Origin: Streptococcus suis
GTDB taxonomy: Bacteria; Bacillota; Bacilli; Lactobacillales; Streptococcaceae
Assembly: GCF_002960625.1 (NCBI RefSeq)
Contig: NZ_POJH01000031.1
Span: 62,001-126,000 of the forward strand
Reading direction: 5' to 3'
DNA length: 64,000 nucleotides
Below, piece by piece: positions 19,535 to 28,062 of the stretch. Both the position numbers and the translations under genes were made by a program. The number at the start of each line of letters is the position of its first letter. Position 1 is the stretch's first letter. The notes beneath the pieces are model-generated. The model was not told where the DNA came from. It did not search any database and saw nothing but the letters and a program-made list of their open reading frames with translations.

Positions 19535-21430
19535 TTATTTTGCAACTTTCAAGAAGTCCACACCATGAGAGATTGTTCCCTCAGCAAGTGGTGAAACTTC
19601 TGTGAAGTCTGCTGTGTTTGTCACGATGATCATAGTTGTATCATCAAGACCTGCTTCAGCAATCTTAGCTGCATCGAATTTTGCAATCGGTTTACCTGCG
19701 GCAACTTTGTCACCAGCTGCAACCAATTTTTCAAATCCGTTGCCGTTCATTGATACTGTGTCAATACCGATGTGGATCAAGATTTCTGCACCTGAAGCTG
19801 TTTTCAAGCCATAGGCATGACCTGTTTCAAAAGCAATGGTTACTTCTGCATCTGCTGGTGCGTAAACAACACCTTCAGTTGGCTTAACTGCCAAACCTTT
19901 ACCCATAGCTCCAGAAGAGAAGACTGGATCATTCACATTTTCAAGAGCAACTACATCACCTGAAAGTGGAGATACAAGCGTTTCTTCAGCCACTTCTGCA
20001 ACAGGTGCTGTTGGAGCTGCTGCTACAGAGGAATTAGGCTTTTTTACGTCTTTCTCCTCATCTTCATAGCCGAAGAGGTAAGTCAAAGCGAAACCTGCTG
20101 CGAATGATACAGCTACCATGAGCAAGTATTGTGGCAATTGACCGTCTACGTAAAGAAGTGTACCTGGAATGATCGTGATACCAAAACCGTTACCAGCAAG
20201 ACCAAGAAGTGAAGCTACCATACCGCCAAGAGCACCCGCTGCCAATGACAAGAAGAATGGCTTACGGAAACGCAAGTTAACACCGAAGATAGCTGGCTCA
20301 GTAATACCAAGGAAGGCTGCAAGAGCTGCTGGGAAAGCAAGAGCTTTCAATTTAGGGTTCTTCGTTTTCACACCAACCGCTACTGTAGCAGCACCTTGCG
20401 CTGTCATCGCTGCAGTGATGATAGCGTTGAATGGGTTAGCACCAGTATTTGCTACCAATTGTGACTCAAGCAAGTTGAAGATATGGTGAACACCTGATAC
20501 CACGATGATTTGGTGAACACCACCAATAAGGAGACCTCCAAGACCCATTGGCAAGCCCAAGATTGCTTGTGTACCTAGCAAGATGTAGTTCTCAACTACG
20601 TGGAAGACTGGACCAATTACGAAGAGACCAAGAATAGACATCACCAAGAGGGTAATGAATGGCGTTACCAAGAGGTCAAGTACTTCTGGAACAACCTTAC
20701 GGACTGCTTTTTCAAATTGAGCACCAACGATACCGATGATGAAGGCTGGCAAGACAGAACCTTGCAAACCAACAACGGGAATGAATCCAAAGAAGATTTG
20801 TGGTGTCACATCGCCACCTGAAGCAACTGCCCAAGCGTTTGGCAAGGAGCCAGAAATCAACATCATACCAAGAACAAGACCGATTGTTTGGTTGCCACCG
20901 AATACACGGAAAGTTGACCATACAACCAAGGCTGGCAAGATGATGAAGGCTGTATCTGTTAAGATTTGAGTATAAGTGATGAAGTCAGCGTTCCATTCTG
21001 TAACACCAAGAGCTCCCATGATTGCTTCTTGTGTCAAAAGACCACGAAGACCCATGAAAAGACCTGTTGCTACGATAGCAGGAATGATTGGAACGAATAC
21101 GTCACCGAAGGTACGGATAGCACGTTGGAAAGCATTGCCTTGTTTAGCAGCTTCTGCCTTCTGCTCACCAGTAGTCGCTGTTGGCAAACCAAGAGCAACG
21201 ACTTCATCGTAGATTTTGTTAACTGTACCAGTACCAAAGATGATTTGGTATTGACCAGAGTTGAAGAAAGCACCTTGTACTTTTTCGATATCTTCGACTG
21301 TATCCTTGTCGATTTTTCCTTCATCAACAACCATGACACGAAGACGAGTCGCACAGTGGGCAACACTGCGTACGTTCTCACGTCCGCCAAGGGCGTCAAT
21401 GACTTTTTTTGCAATTTCAGTATTGTTCAT
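19535..21430 (-). CDS. scrA: Sucrose PTS transporter, EIIBCA
   Basis: Membrane permease of the phosphotransferase system, 631 aa, importing sucrose as sucrose-6-phosphate. Domain order is EIIB (phospho-cysteine C26 in SVAHCATRLR), the EIIC membrane domain (about 105-450 with some ten hydrophobic segments) and EIIA of the glucose type (phospho-histidine H553 in LIHIGIDTVSM), joined by an Ala/Pro linker. The adjacent scrB, scrR and scrK identify sucrose rather than trehalose or beta-glucosides. It is transcribed divergently from scrB from a promoter overlapped by a LacI-type operator and a near-consensus cre site. Confidence 0.94.
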   Translation of the reverse strand: MNNTEIAKKVIDALGGRENVRSVAHCATRLRVMVVDEGKIDKDTVEDIEKVQGAFFNSGQYQIIFGTGTVNKIYDEVVALGLPTATTGEQKAEAAKQGNAFQRAIRTFGDVFVPIIPAIVATGLFMGLRGLLTQEAIMGALGVTEWNADFITYTQILTDTAFIILPALVVWSTFRVFGGNQTIGLVLGMMLISGSLPNAWAVASGGDVTPQIFFGFIPVVGLQGSVLPAFIIGIVGAQFEKAVRKVVPEVLDLLVTPFITLLVMSILGLFVIGPVFHVVENYILLGTQAILGLPMGLGGLLIGGVHQIIVVSGVHHIFNLLESQLVANTGANPFNAIITAAMTAQGAATVAVGVKTKNPKLKALAFPAALAAFLGITEPAIFGVNLRFRKPFFLSLAAGALGGMVASLLGLAGNGFGITIIPGTLLYVDGQLPQYLLMVAVSFAAGFALTYLFGYEDEEKDVKKPNSSVAAAPTAPVAEVAEETLVSPLSGDVVALENVNDPVFSSGAMGKGLAVKPTEGVVYAPADAEVTIAFETGHAYGLKTASGAEILIHIGIDTVSMNGNGFEKLVAAGDKVAAGKPIAKFDAAKIAEAGLDDTTMIIVTNTADFTEVSPLAEGTISHGVDFLKVAK

Positions 21431-21465
21431 CTTGCAAAAATCTCCTTAAATTATTTTTTGTTTTT

Positions 21466-21531
21466 TGAAAGTGTTTTCACGCTTTCGATGGTTTAATTAT
21501 ATCACTTTTACAAAATATGTCAAACGTTTTG
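21466..21531 (-). promoter_or_regulatory. scrA promoter with ScrR operator and candidate cre
   Basis: On the minus strand the -35 is TTGACA (21518-21523), the spacer 16 bp and the -10 TATAAT (21496-21501). The palindrome CAAACGTTTTG (21521-21531) overlaps the -35 and is the expected ScrR operator. Downstream of the start site, TGAAAGTGTTTTCA (21466-21479) differs at one position from the cre consensus, so CcpA repression is likely. Confidence 0.8.
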
Positions 21532-21571
21532 CAGAATTTTTTAAAAAATTCCAATAATCACTGTAAAAAGC

Positions 21572-21600
21572 TTGATTTTTCACAAGAAAACGTTTACTAT
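21572..21600 (+). promoter_or_regulatory. scrB promoter with ScrR operator
   Basis: -35 TTGATT (21572-21577), 17-bp spacer and -10 TACTAT (21595-21600). A LacI-type half-palindrome AAAACGTTT (21587-21595) lies inside the promoter, as in other scr regulons. Confidence 0.7.
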
Positions 21601-21634
21601 ATTAATTGAAATATTAGATAAAATTGGAGATAGT

Positions 21635-23089
21635 ATGGCCTTTACTACTGAAGAACGTTACAGAGCTTATGCTGACTGGACGCCAGAATACATTGAAAAA
21701 ATCAAAAAGAATACGGAGAGTTCTCCTTGGAGAACCAACTTCCACATTGAAACGCCTCACGGTCTTTTGAATGACCCGAATGGATTTTCTTATTTTAATG
21801 GAAAATGGACCCTCTTTTACCAATACTTCCCATTTGGTGCTGCACATGGCTTAAAATCATGGGTTCATACAGAATCCACTGACCTTGTTCACTTTGAAGA
21901 AACGGGAACAGTTGTTTATCCGGATACGCCATTGGATAGCCACGGTGCCTACTCTGGTTCGGCTATGGAATTCGGTGACAAGCTCTTCCTCTTCTATACA
22001 GGAAATGTCCGTGATGAAAATTGGGTCCGCCATCCTTATCAAATTGGTGCCTTGATGGACAAGGACGGCAAGATTGAAAAAATTGATAAGATTTTGATTG
22101 ACCAACCAGAGGATACAACCGACCACTTCCGTGATCCGCAAATCTTCAACTACAAAGGTCAATATTACGCCATCGTCGGCGGACAAAATCTAGATAAAAA
22201 AGGTATTGTTAAGCTCTATAAGGCTGAGAACAATGACTACCTCAACTGGACCTTGGTTGGTGACCTGGATTTTGCCAATGATATGACTGCCTACATGATG
22301 GAGTGTCCAAATATTGCTTTCGTTGGTGAGCAACCAATCCTTCTTTATTGCCCTCAAGGTTTGGACAAGGACGTTTTGGACTACGGCAACATTTATCCAA
22401 ACATGTACAAGATTGGTCAAGGTTTTGATCCTGAATCAGCAACTATTGTAGAGCCAAGTGAGCTTATCAATCTAGATTATGGTTTCGAGTGCTACGCAAC
22501 CCAGGCCTTCAATGCTCCAGATGGTCGCACCTTGTCCGTCAGCTGGTTGGCCCTTCCCGATGTAGAATACCCAACAGATACCTATGATTACCAAGGTTGC
22601 TTGTCCTTGGTCAAAGAATTGTCTATCAAGGACGGTAAACTTTACCAATACCCTGTTGTAGCCATCACATGCCTTCGTCAAGAAGCTCAGCCATTTTCAA
22701 ACCAAAAAGAAACCAACAATGTTTATGAATTGGAACTTGATTTTTCAGCAGATACTAAGCATGAAATCGTACTATTTGCAAACCAAGACAATAAAGGTCT
22801 AGTCTTGACTGTTGATACAGAAAATGGACAGATTACATTGGATCGCGAACATTGTGGTCAGCCATTTGCTCTTGAATTTGGCACAAGTCGTGCTTGTGAT
22901 ATTGAGCCTGGAGCGCTTACTGCCAATATCTTCATCGACAAGTCTGTCTTTGAAATTTTCATTAATAAAGGAGAAAAAGTATTTTCTGGTCGCGTTTTCC
23001 CTGATGCAGATCAAAATGGTATTGCTGTCACTGCTGGAAACCCAACTGGAACCTACTACCATTTAGATTATGGTCGCAAAACTAACTGA
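21635..23089 (+). CDS. scrB: Sucrose-6-phosphate hydrolase
   Basis: Glycoside hydrolase family 32 enzyme, 484 aa, splitting sucrose-6-phosphate into glucose-6-phosphate and fructose. The nucleophile is D47 in the signature LLNDPNG; the transition-state FRDPQIF and acid/base MECPNI motifs follow, then a C-terminal beta-sandwich. The frame is open 21 codons further upstream, but GGAGA precedes the ATG at 21635 and that upstream stretch is promoter. ScrR starts 20 bp before the scrB stop. The enzyme is cytosolic; no signal peptide. Confidence 0.95.
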   Translation: MAFTTEERYRAYADWTPEYIEKIKKNTESSPWRTNFHIETPHGLLNDPNGFSYFNGKWTLFYQYFPFGAAHGLKSWVHTESTDLVHFEETGTVVYPDTPLDSHGAYSGSAMEFGDKLFLFYTGNVRDENWVRHPYQIGALMDKDGKIEKIDKILIDQPEDTTDHFRDPQIFNYKGQYYAIVGGQNLDKKGIVKLYKAENNDYLNWTLVGDLDFANDMTAYMMECPNIAFVGEQPILLYCPQGLDKDVLDYGNIYPNMYKIGQGFDPESATIVEPSELINLDYGFECYATQAFNAPDGRTLSVSWLALPDVEYPTDTYDYQGCLSLVKELSIKDGKLYQYPVVAITCLRQEAQPFSNQKETNNVYELELDFSADTKHEIVLFANQDNKGLVLTVDTENGQITLDREHCGQPFALEFGTSRACDIEPGALTANIFIDKSVFEIFINKGEKVFSGRVFPDADQNGIAVTAGNPTGTYYHLDYGRKTN

Positions 23090-24035
23090 TGTCGCACAGT
23101 TAGCCGGAGTTAGTCCGACAACGGTTTCTCGTGTCATCAATAAAAAAGGCTATTTATCGGAAAAAACGGTCCGCAAGGTTGAGGAAGCTATGCGAGAATT
23201 AGGCTACAAACCTAATAACTTAGCTCGTAGCTTGCAAGGAAAGTCAGCTAAACTGGTTGGCTTGATTTTCCCTAACATTAGTAATGTCTTCTATGCAGAA
23301 TTGATCAGTCACTTAGAAAGCCAACTCTTCAATCGGGGCTACAAGACGATTATTTGCAATAGCCAACACGAATCTGAGAAGGAAAGAGAATATCTGGAAA
23401 TGTTGGCAGCCAACCAGGTAGATGGCATTATCTCTGGTAGTCATAACTTGGGTATCAAGGATTATGATCGAGTGTCTGCTCCCATCATAGCCTTCGACCG
23501 CAACCTGTCACCGTCAATCCCTGTCGTTTCATCTGACAACCATGCTGGCGGTGTACTTGCTGCCAAAACATTGAAAAAGGCTGGTTGCCAGCGACCTATT
23601 ATGATTTCTGGTAATGACGATTCAAATTCACCAACTGGACTTCGTCAATTAGGATTTCTCTCCATCCTACCAGATGCCATAGTCTACCACGTTTCCAGTG
23701 ATTTCTCTCCCGTTAGAAAAGAAATGGAAATCCGTACGATTATTGAAAAACATCAACCAGATGGTATTTTCGTGTCTGGTGATGCTACTGCTATGCTGGT
23801 CTGGAATGTGGCACGTTCACTCAACCTGTCCATTCCACAAGAACTCAAACTGATTGGTTATGATGGAACCCACTTTATTGAAAACTACTATCCTCAACTG
23901 ACAACGATTAAGCAACCCCTAAATGATATTGCAAAACTAATGGTTGACTTATTGATTGAGAAAATTGAGGGTAAGGAATTAAGCAAACATAATTATATCT
24001 TGCCAGTTTCCCTACTTGCAGGGGCCAGCATATAA
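23070..24035 (+). CDS. scrR: LacI-family sucrose operon repressor
   Basis: LacI/GalR regulator, 321 aa. The N-terminal helix-turn-helix LTDVAQLAGVSPTTVSRVIN is followed by the hinge helix NNLARSLQ and a periplasmic-binding-protein-like effector domain. It overlaps scrB by 20 bp and has no good ribosome-binding site of its own, implying translational coupling. It should bind the AAACGTTT palindromes between scrA and scrB. Fructose or sucrose-6-phosphate is the probable inducer by analogy. Confidence 0.93.
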   Translation: MVAKLTDVAQLAGVSPTTVSRVINKKGYLSEKTVRKVEEAMRELGYKPNNLARSLQGKSAKLVGLIFPNISNVFYAELISHLESQLFNRGYKTIICNSQHESEKEREYLEMLAANQVDGIISGSHNLGIKDYDRVSAPIIAFDRNLSPSIPVVSSDNHAGGVLAAKTLKKAGCQRPIMISGNDDSNSPTGLRQLGFLSILPDAIVYHVSSDFSPVRKEMEIRTIIEKHQPDGIFVSGDATAMLVWNVARSLNLSIPQELKLIGYDGTHFIENYYPQLTTIKQPLNDIAKLMVDLLIEKIEGKELSKHNYILPVSLLAGASI

Positions 24036-24036
24036 A

Positions 24037-24075
24037 CAAAACTGTACTTGATATCAATCAGGTACAGTTTTTTGT
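24037..24075 (+). terminator. Terminator downstream of scrR
   Basis: Stem AAACTGTACTTGA/TCAGGTACAGTTT (one mismatch) with a short AT loop and a T-run follows the scrR stop. Confidence 0.85.
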
Positions 24076-24087
24076 TGGTCAAACATA

Positions 24088-24113
24088 AAAAAAGAAACCA
24101 CTTAGGCTTCTTC
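24088..24113 (-). terminator. Terminator overlapping the nusB stop
   Basis: On the minus strand the stem AAGAAGCC/GGTTTCTT with loop taagt is followed by seven T. The first arm includes the final nusB codons. Confidence 0.7.
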
Positions 24114-24524
24114 TTTTATAAATTTGCTCAAAACACCATTGATAAATTTGGCCGAGGATTCATCTGAGAATTCTTTGGCTAGTTCGATGGCCTCATTGAC
24201 AGCTACACGGTCTGGCGTTTCTTCAAAATGCAAGATTTCAAATAGACCTAAACGCATGATATTCTTATCAATCAAGGTCAATCGGTCCAAGGTCCAACCT
24301 GCTTTTAGTCGGCTAGATAATTCCTTGTCCAAATCCTCACGATAATCTGCCACACCATTGATAAGATTTAAAAGGAAAAGCGGAATTTCAACACCTTCTT
24401 GCTCTTCTTCTTGGTCGTAAAGATAGGAGAATTGGGCTGCCTGTACAGGTTCTTGACCGAATTCCAGTGATACGATTGCCTGCAAAGCACACTTACGCAG
24501 GGCGTGTCTATTATTCTTCATCAA
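24102..24524 (-). CDS. nusB: Transcription antitermination protein NusB
   Basis: NusB, 140 aa, all-helical RNA-binding factor that with NusE/S10 promotes rRNA antitermination. RHALRKCALQAIVSLEF is the Arg-rich N-terminal helix and DRVAVNEAIELAKEFSDES is the conserved C-terminal segment. It overlaps the asp23 gene by 14 bp and ends the efp-asp23-nusB set, a standard streptococcal order. The C-terminus KFINGVLSKF is conserved in the family. Confidence 0.95.
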   Translation of the reverse strand: MMKNNRHALRKCALQAIVSLEFGQEPVQAAQFSYLYDQEEEQEGVEIPLFLLNLINGVADYREDLDKELSSRLKAGWTLDRLTLIDKNIMRLGLFEILHFEETPDRVAVNEAIELAKEFSDESSAKFINGVLSKFIKEEA

Positions 24525-24903
24525 GGAAATCCTCTCCGAACAAATCTTTCAAGGCTGGTTTTGGTGTTTTATCTGGAACAATGCCATTGACATGAATATT
24601 GACAGCAGTCACTTCAACTTCTGCATAGTTATAAATAGCGGTTTTAACTGCACGTTGAATATCCATGGATACAGCTGGAACATTGACACCGTACTCTAGG
24701 TAAACATAGATGTCTGCTGTTACTTTTCCTTCGTCGTCAGTTTGAAGGTACACACCTTTATTTAAGGAAGATTTTGACCAAGTATCTGCCACACGTTTGT
24801 TGTGAAGAGAATGTACCCCTTCCACTTTGGCTGCCGCAATACCTGTAATCACTTCAAGAACGCGTGGTGCAATAACAATTTCACCTTGGTATTCTGTTGT
24901 CAT
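24511..24903 (-). CDS. Asp23/Gls24 family envelope stress protein
   Basis: Asp23 (DUF322) protein, 130 aa. The family pattern is visible: GEIVIAPRVLEVITGIAAAKVEGVH at the N-terminus is kept here in shortened form, then the VYLEYGVNVP strand and VNIHVNGIV. Members associate with the membrane or act in envelope stress, but this YqhY-like paralogue next to acc or efp/nusB genes is linked to lipid metabolism in Bacillus. Here it sits between efp and nusB. A second Asp23 protein lies before fakA at 59.4 kb. Confidence 0.88.
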   Translation of the reverse strand: MTTEYQGEIVIAPRVLEVITGIAAAKVEGVHSLHNKRVADTWSKSSLNKGVYLQTDDEGKVTADIYVYLEYGVNVPAVSMDIQRAVKTAIYNYAEVEVTAVNIHVNGIVPDKTPKPALKDLFGEDFLDEE

Positions 24904-24929
24904 AAGCTCTCCTTTCTAGGAGGAAACGA

Positions 24930-25487
24930 TTAAGCGCGTGATACGTAAGTTCCCTCTGCTGTGTTGATAACCAGTTTTTGACCTGCTTCGATAAAGTCTG
25001 GCACGTTGACCACCAAACCTGTTTCCATGGTAGCTGGCTTACCTGAACCAGTTACAGTTGCACCTTTGATAGATGGCTGTGTTTCTGCTACAACCAATTC
25101 AACAGTTGTTGGTACAGTCACACCGATTACTTCAGTTCCGTAGAACTGGATTTTCACATCTGAGTTTTCCAAGATGTAAAGCAATTCTTCTTTGATAGTC
25201 GCTACTGGAATTTCATACTGGTCGTATGTTTCAGTATTCATGAAGAAGGCAGTGTCGTCCATTTGATATAGGTATTGTGCTGGAACTGTTTCGATAATAG
25301 CTTGTTCAAATTTTTCATCTGGACGGTAAGTTGTATCAAAAGTTGAACCCGTACGCACGTCACGCAATTTCATACGCATGATGGTGTTACCTTTACCTGG
25401 CTTGTGGTGGCTAGCTTCCAAAACCTTAATCAATTTACCTTCTGCTTCGAAGGTCATACCTGCTCTAAGTTTACTTGCTTCAATCAT
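24930..25487 (-). CDS. efp: Elongation factor P
   Basis: EF-P, 185 aa, three OB-like domains, relieves ribosome stalling at proline stretches. The tip loop is [10 protein letters not shown] with K32 at the position that many bacteria modify; the PGKG form is the one found in Firmicutes. The C-terminal signature segment [20 protein letters not shown] is intact. AGAGG precedes the ATG. Downstream are asp23 and nusB. Confidence 0.96.
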   Translation of the reverse strand: MIEASKLRAGMTFEAEGKLIKVLEASHHKPGKGNTIMRMKLRDVRTGSTFDTTYRPDEKFEQAIIETVPAQYLYQMDDTAFFMNTETYDQYEIPVATIKEELLYILENSDVKIQFYGTEVIGVTVPTTVELVVAETQPSIKGATVTGSGKPATMETGLVVNVPDFIEAGQKLVINTAEGTYVSRA

Positions 25488-25600
25488 TGTATTGAATACC
25501 TCTTCAAAATTTTATTTATTCGTTTTATTTTACCATAAACTGTCAAATTTCTCAAATCTTCTAATGCTACATTAGAAAATACTCCTAGTTTATAGTTTAT

Positions 25601-25743
25601 CAGTTTACTTTTAGTACTAGGCAACGAGCTGAAGGCTGTACTAAGGTACGGCGAGGCGAGTTCAAATACTCCAGTGGAGTATTTGAAGTTGGAAATATCG
25701 AAACGAAGTTTCCTCATTTGCCGACGTAATAAAAGATAAACTG
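25601..25743. repeat. MITE-like interspersed repeat, 143-bp copy
   Basis: The element lies between efp and pepP and has well-preserved inverted ends: CAGTTTACTTTTAGTAC on the left and the complement of CAGTTTATCTTTTATTAC on the right. Internally it carries CTAGGCAACGAGC, GGCGAGGCGAGTTCAAATAC, the palindrome CTCCAGTGGAG and GAAACGAAGTTTCC. It is the same family as at 2483 but in the opposite orientation and without the 110-bp middle. The flanks extend the palindrome (ATAGTTT and AAACTAT). Confidence 0.8.
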
Positions 25744-25747
25744 AAAA

Positions 25748-26809
25748 CTATAGAACAATCAATTCTTTTGGAGCCACCGTCAAGACTTCACAACCATTTT
25801 CCGTAATCAATAGGTCATCTTCTATACGAACACCGTACTTATCATCCAAATAGATGCCAGGCTCATCCGTCAAGACCATACCAGCCTTGATTGGCTCGTC
25901 AGATTTTCCAAAGTAAGGATATTCATGAATGTCCAAACCAATCCCGTGCCCAATCCCGTGTGTAAAGTTGGCTCCATAACCCGCCGCATTGATAATCTCA
26001 CGAGGAATAGCGTCAAACTCGCGGTAGGTAACACCTTCCTTGGCCTGGTCAATCAAGGCCTTGTTGGCACGCAAAACCACATCGTAAATCTCACGTTCTT
26101 GGTCGGTCACATGACCGATATGGATGGTCCGTGTCATATCGCTGACATAATGCTGGTAGTAGCAACCAAAGTCCAAGGTCAGCGTTTCACCCGTTTGGAT
26201 AACTTTTTCTGAGGCTCTTCCGTGGGGCATGGCAGAGCGATAGCCTGATGCCACGATGAACTCAAACGAAGCCCCTTCGGCACCTAGTTGGCGCATGCGA
26301 TGGTCAAGGAAATGATTGACATCCATTTCAGTCGTCTGACCTGGCTTGATAAAATCAAGAACATCAATAAAAGCCTGATCTGAAATCTGACAAGCACGGC
26401 GAATAGTCGCAATTTCTTTCTCATCCTTAATCATACGCAAGTCTTCGATAAAGTTTGACATAGCAACCAACTGATACCCCTCAAAAATGCTGGTCAGACT
26501 TTGGTAGAAACCATAGGTCACCTCGCTATCAAAACCAATTTTTTCAAGTCCATCTTCCTTAATCACCTCAGCAATTTCTGCAAGAGCAAAACGGCTGTCA
26601 ATAATATCAAAGCCCTGCACTGTCGCCTTGGCAATCAAGGTATAGCGTGCATCCGTCACAAACAAGCGGCGTTTGCCACTGATAAAGACAGTTGCCTCTG
26701 TTCCCCAAAAACCTGTCAGGTAATAAATATTATTCTGTCCTGTTACCAAAATCCCATCCACTTCTGATTGGGCTAATTTTGCTTCAAATTTTTCCAAACG
26801 CGCTTGCAT
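25748..26809 (-). CDS. pepP: Xaa-Pro peptidase, M24 family
   Basis: Metallopeptidase of family M24B, 353 aa, removing residues next to proline from short peptides in the cytosol. The C-terminal pita-bread domain shows all ligands in order: LDFGC and SDMTRT (two Asp), HGIGHGIGLDIHE (His), DEPGIYL (Glu) and VRIEDD (Glu). The N-terminal creatinase domain occupies about 1-130. PepP (aminopeptidase P) and PepQ (prolidase) cannot be fully separated by sequence; the short N-terminus and position before efp fit the streptococcal enzyme annotated PepP. Confidence 0.88.
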   Translation of the reverse strand: MQARLEKFEAKLAQSEVDGILVTGQNNIYYLTGFWGTEATVFISGKRRLFVTDARYTLIAKATVQGFDIIDSRFALAEIAEVIKEDGLEKIGFDSEVTYGFYQSLTSIFEGYQLVAMSNFIEDLRMIKDEKEIATIRRACQISDQAFIDVLDFIKPGQTTEMDVNHFLDHRMRQLGAEGASFEFIVASGYRSAMPHGRASEKVIQTGETLTLDFGCYYQHYVSDMTRTIHIGHVTDQEREIYDVVLRANKALIDQAKEGVTYREFDAIPREIINAAGYGANFTHGIGHGIGLDIHEYPYFGKSDEPIKAGMVLTDEPGIYLDDKYGVRIEDDLLITENGCEVLTVAPKELIVL

Positions 26810-26863
26810 AGAATACCTCCAAATATTTTGTAACCATTATAGCAGAAAATTATCAATAAGAAA

Positions 26864-26892
26864 AACTACTGCCAAAAGACAGTAGTCCTATT
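26864..26892 (-). terminator. Terminator downstream of the lipoprotein gene
   Basis: On the minus strand the stem ACTACTG/CAGTAGT with an 8-nt loop is followed by TTTTTCTT. Confidence 0.75.
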
Positions 26893-26893
26893 T

Positions 26894-27727
26894 TTAACGA
26901 GAACGCAACTCAACAGGTTCTAAATAGATTAATTGACCTTTTTTCTCAGCATTGATTATTCTAGCTTTAATGTGCAAATTCGTACCTGTAGAAACCGTAT
27001 CAGTTTCATCTACAAACTTCAATTCATGGAAAGCAAGATTCTCAAATGCCATCATTCCTACATAATTCCCTTCTTCCCAATCACCCACATTGAGCAGAAA
27101 ATCAAATCTAGTCTTATAGTTTTCATGAGAATTCATGTAAGCAACATGTCCATCAAATTCTACAATTTGTCCTTTATATTTTTCAACAAACTCTTGAGTT
27201 TTTGACTCGTCAAAATTATTTAAAATATAGGCAAAATCTGGATTATCTGGTGTGATTACCTGTTCTTGTGAATCTGACTGGCTGGTGCTAGTTTCAGTGC
27301 TTACTTCTTGCTCAGAACTAGACGATGAATTCTCTAAGTTTGAACTACTCTCTTCACTACTACTTGCTGAACTCTCCTCAGAACTATCATAATTTTTAAA
27401 CGTATGATAATGAATGGTTATAGGCGTATCCTTTTCAAACAAGTCCCCCTCCGAAAAACTATCCGTCCCTTTTACTGTAATCTTTTCAATTTCCCCATCT
27501 TTAGTAAAAATTCCAAAGGTCAAATCTTCAATTTTCTGTGTTGATACATTTTCAAAACCAGCATCCTCTAATTGCTTTTGAACAGACTGATAGTCAGCCT
27601 CCTCTGGACTAGAACCAACTGGTATGGCAATTTTATTTGTATTTGTTGGTTCGCTACTGCTGCCACATGCTACTAAACTAAAGCTTGCAAAAAAGGCTAG
27701 ACATAAAAACAAGAATTTCTTCAACAT
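26894..27727 (-). CDS. Lipoprotein with PASTA-like and DUF4839-like regions
   Basis: Secreted lipoprotein, 277 aa. The signal peptide ends at the lipobox LVAC (C21). A PASTA-like repeat follows at about 35-115: VQKQLEDAGFENV, then a PITIHYHTF end. Next comes a Ser/Glu low-complexity linker (about 118-165). The C-terminal part (about 170-277), with VEKYKGQIVEFDGHVAYM and YKTRFDFLLNVGDW, resembles DUF4839 proteins as I recall them. Function is unknown; the layout suggests a cell-surface binding or sensing protein. It stands alone between pepP and a divergent RHH gene. Confidence 0.75.
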   Translation of the reverse strand: MLKKFLFLCLAFFASFSLVACGSSSEPTNTNKIAIPVGSSPEEADYQSVQKQLEDAGFENVSTQKIEDLTFGIFTKDGEIEKITVKGTDSFSEGDLFEKDTPITIHYHTFKNYDSSEESSASSSEESSSNLENSSSSSEQEVSTETSTSQSDSQEQVITPDNPDFAYILNNFDESKTQEFVEKYKGQIVEFDGHVAYMNSHENYKTRFDFLLNVGDWEEGNYVGMMAFENLAFHELKFVDETDTVSTGTNLHIKARIINAEKKGQLIYLEPVELRSR

Positions 27728-27858
27728 AAATGCTCCTTTATCTGTTGCTAGCTATATTTTACTATACTCTATTTATTTTTGCAATACATAATGTATTACA
27801 AATTGTGATATTTAATATTGCTTTATTTCCCTATACACTTGTAACAAGGAGCAAATAA

Positions 27859-28032
27859 ATGGCATTTAAATTAAAATCAGATAAAAAAGAAACAGAAATC
27901 AAAACCATTCGATTTCCGTCAGAGTTGGTAGATAGGATTGAAGAAGCAATCGTCAAAAAGGACGTTAGTTTTTCAAGCTTTGTCATTCAGGCTTGTGACT
28001 ATGCCTTGAATAATATGGATAAGGAACAGTAA
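27859..28032 (+). CDS. Small ribbon-helix-helix protein (57 aa)
   Basis: Short gene with AAGGAG 7 nt before its ATG and its own terminator. The product starts with a Lys-rich tail, then the beta-strand IKTIRFPSEL (about 14-23), helix A around VDRIEEAIVKKD and helix B SFSSFVIQACDYALNNM. This is the Arc/CopG/MetJ ribbon-helix-helix pattern, normally a dimeric DNA-binding protein. It may be a small repressor; no toxin gene is adjacent, so a toxin-antitoxin role has no support here. Confidence 0.72.
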   Translation: MAFKLKSDKKETEIKTIRFPSELVDRIEEAIVKKDVSFSSFVIQACDYALNNMDKEQ

Positions 28033-28059
28033 AAAAGAGCCGATGGCTCTTTTTTTACT
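28031..28059. terminator. Bidirectional terminator between the RHH gene and uvrA
   Basis: Stem AAAAGAGCC/GGCTCTTTT with loop gat, with an A-run on one side and T-run on the other, between two convergent genes. Confidence 0.88.
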
Positions 28060-28062
28060 TGC

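Noticed and set aside
27859-28032. Antitoxin of a toxin-antitoxin pair
   Set aside because: The ribbon-helix-helix gene ends at a terminator and no small toxin-like frame overlaps or follows it.
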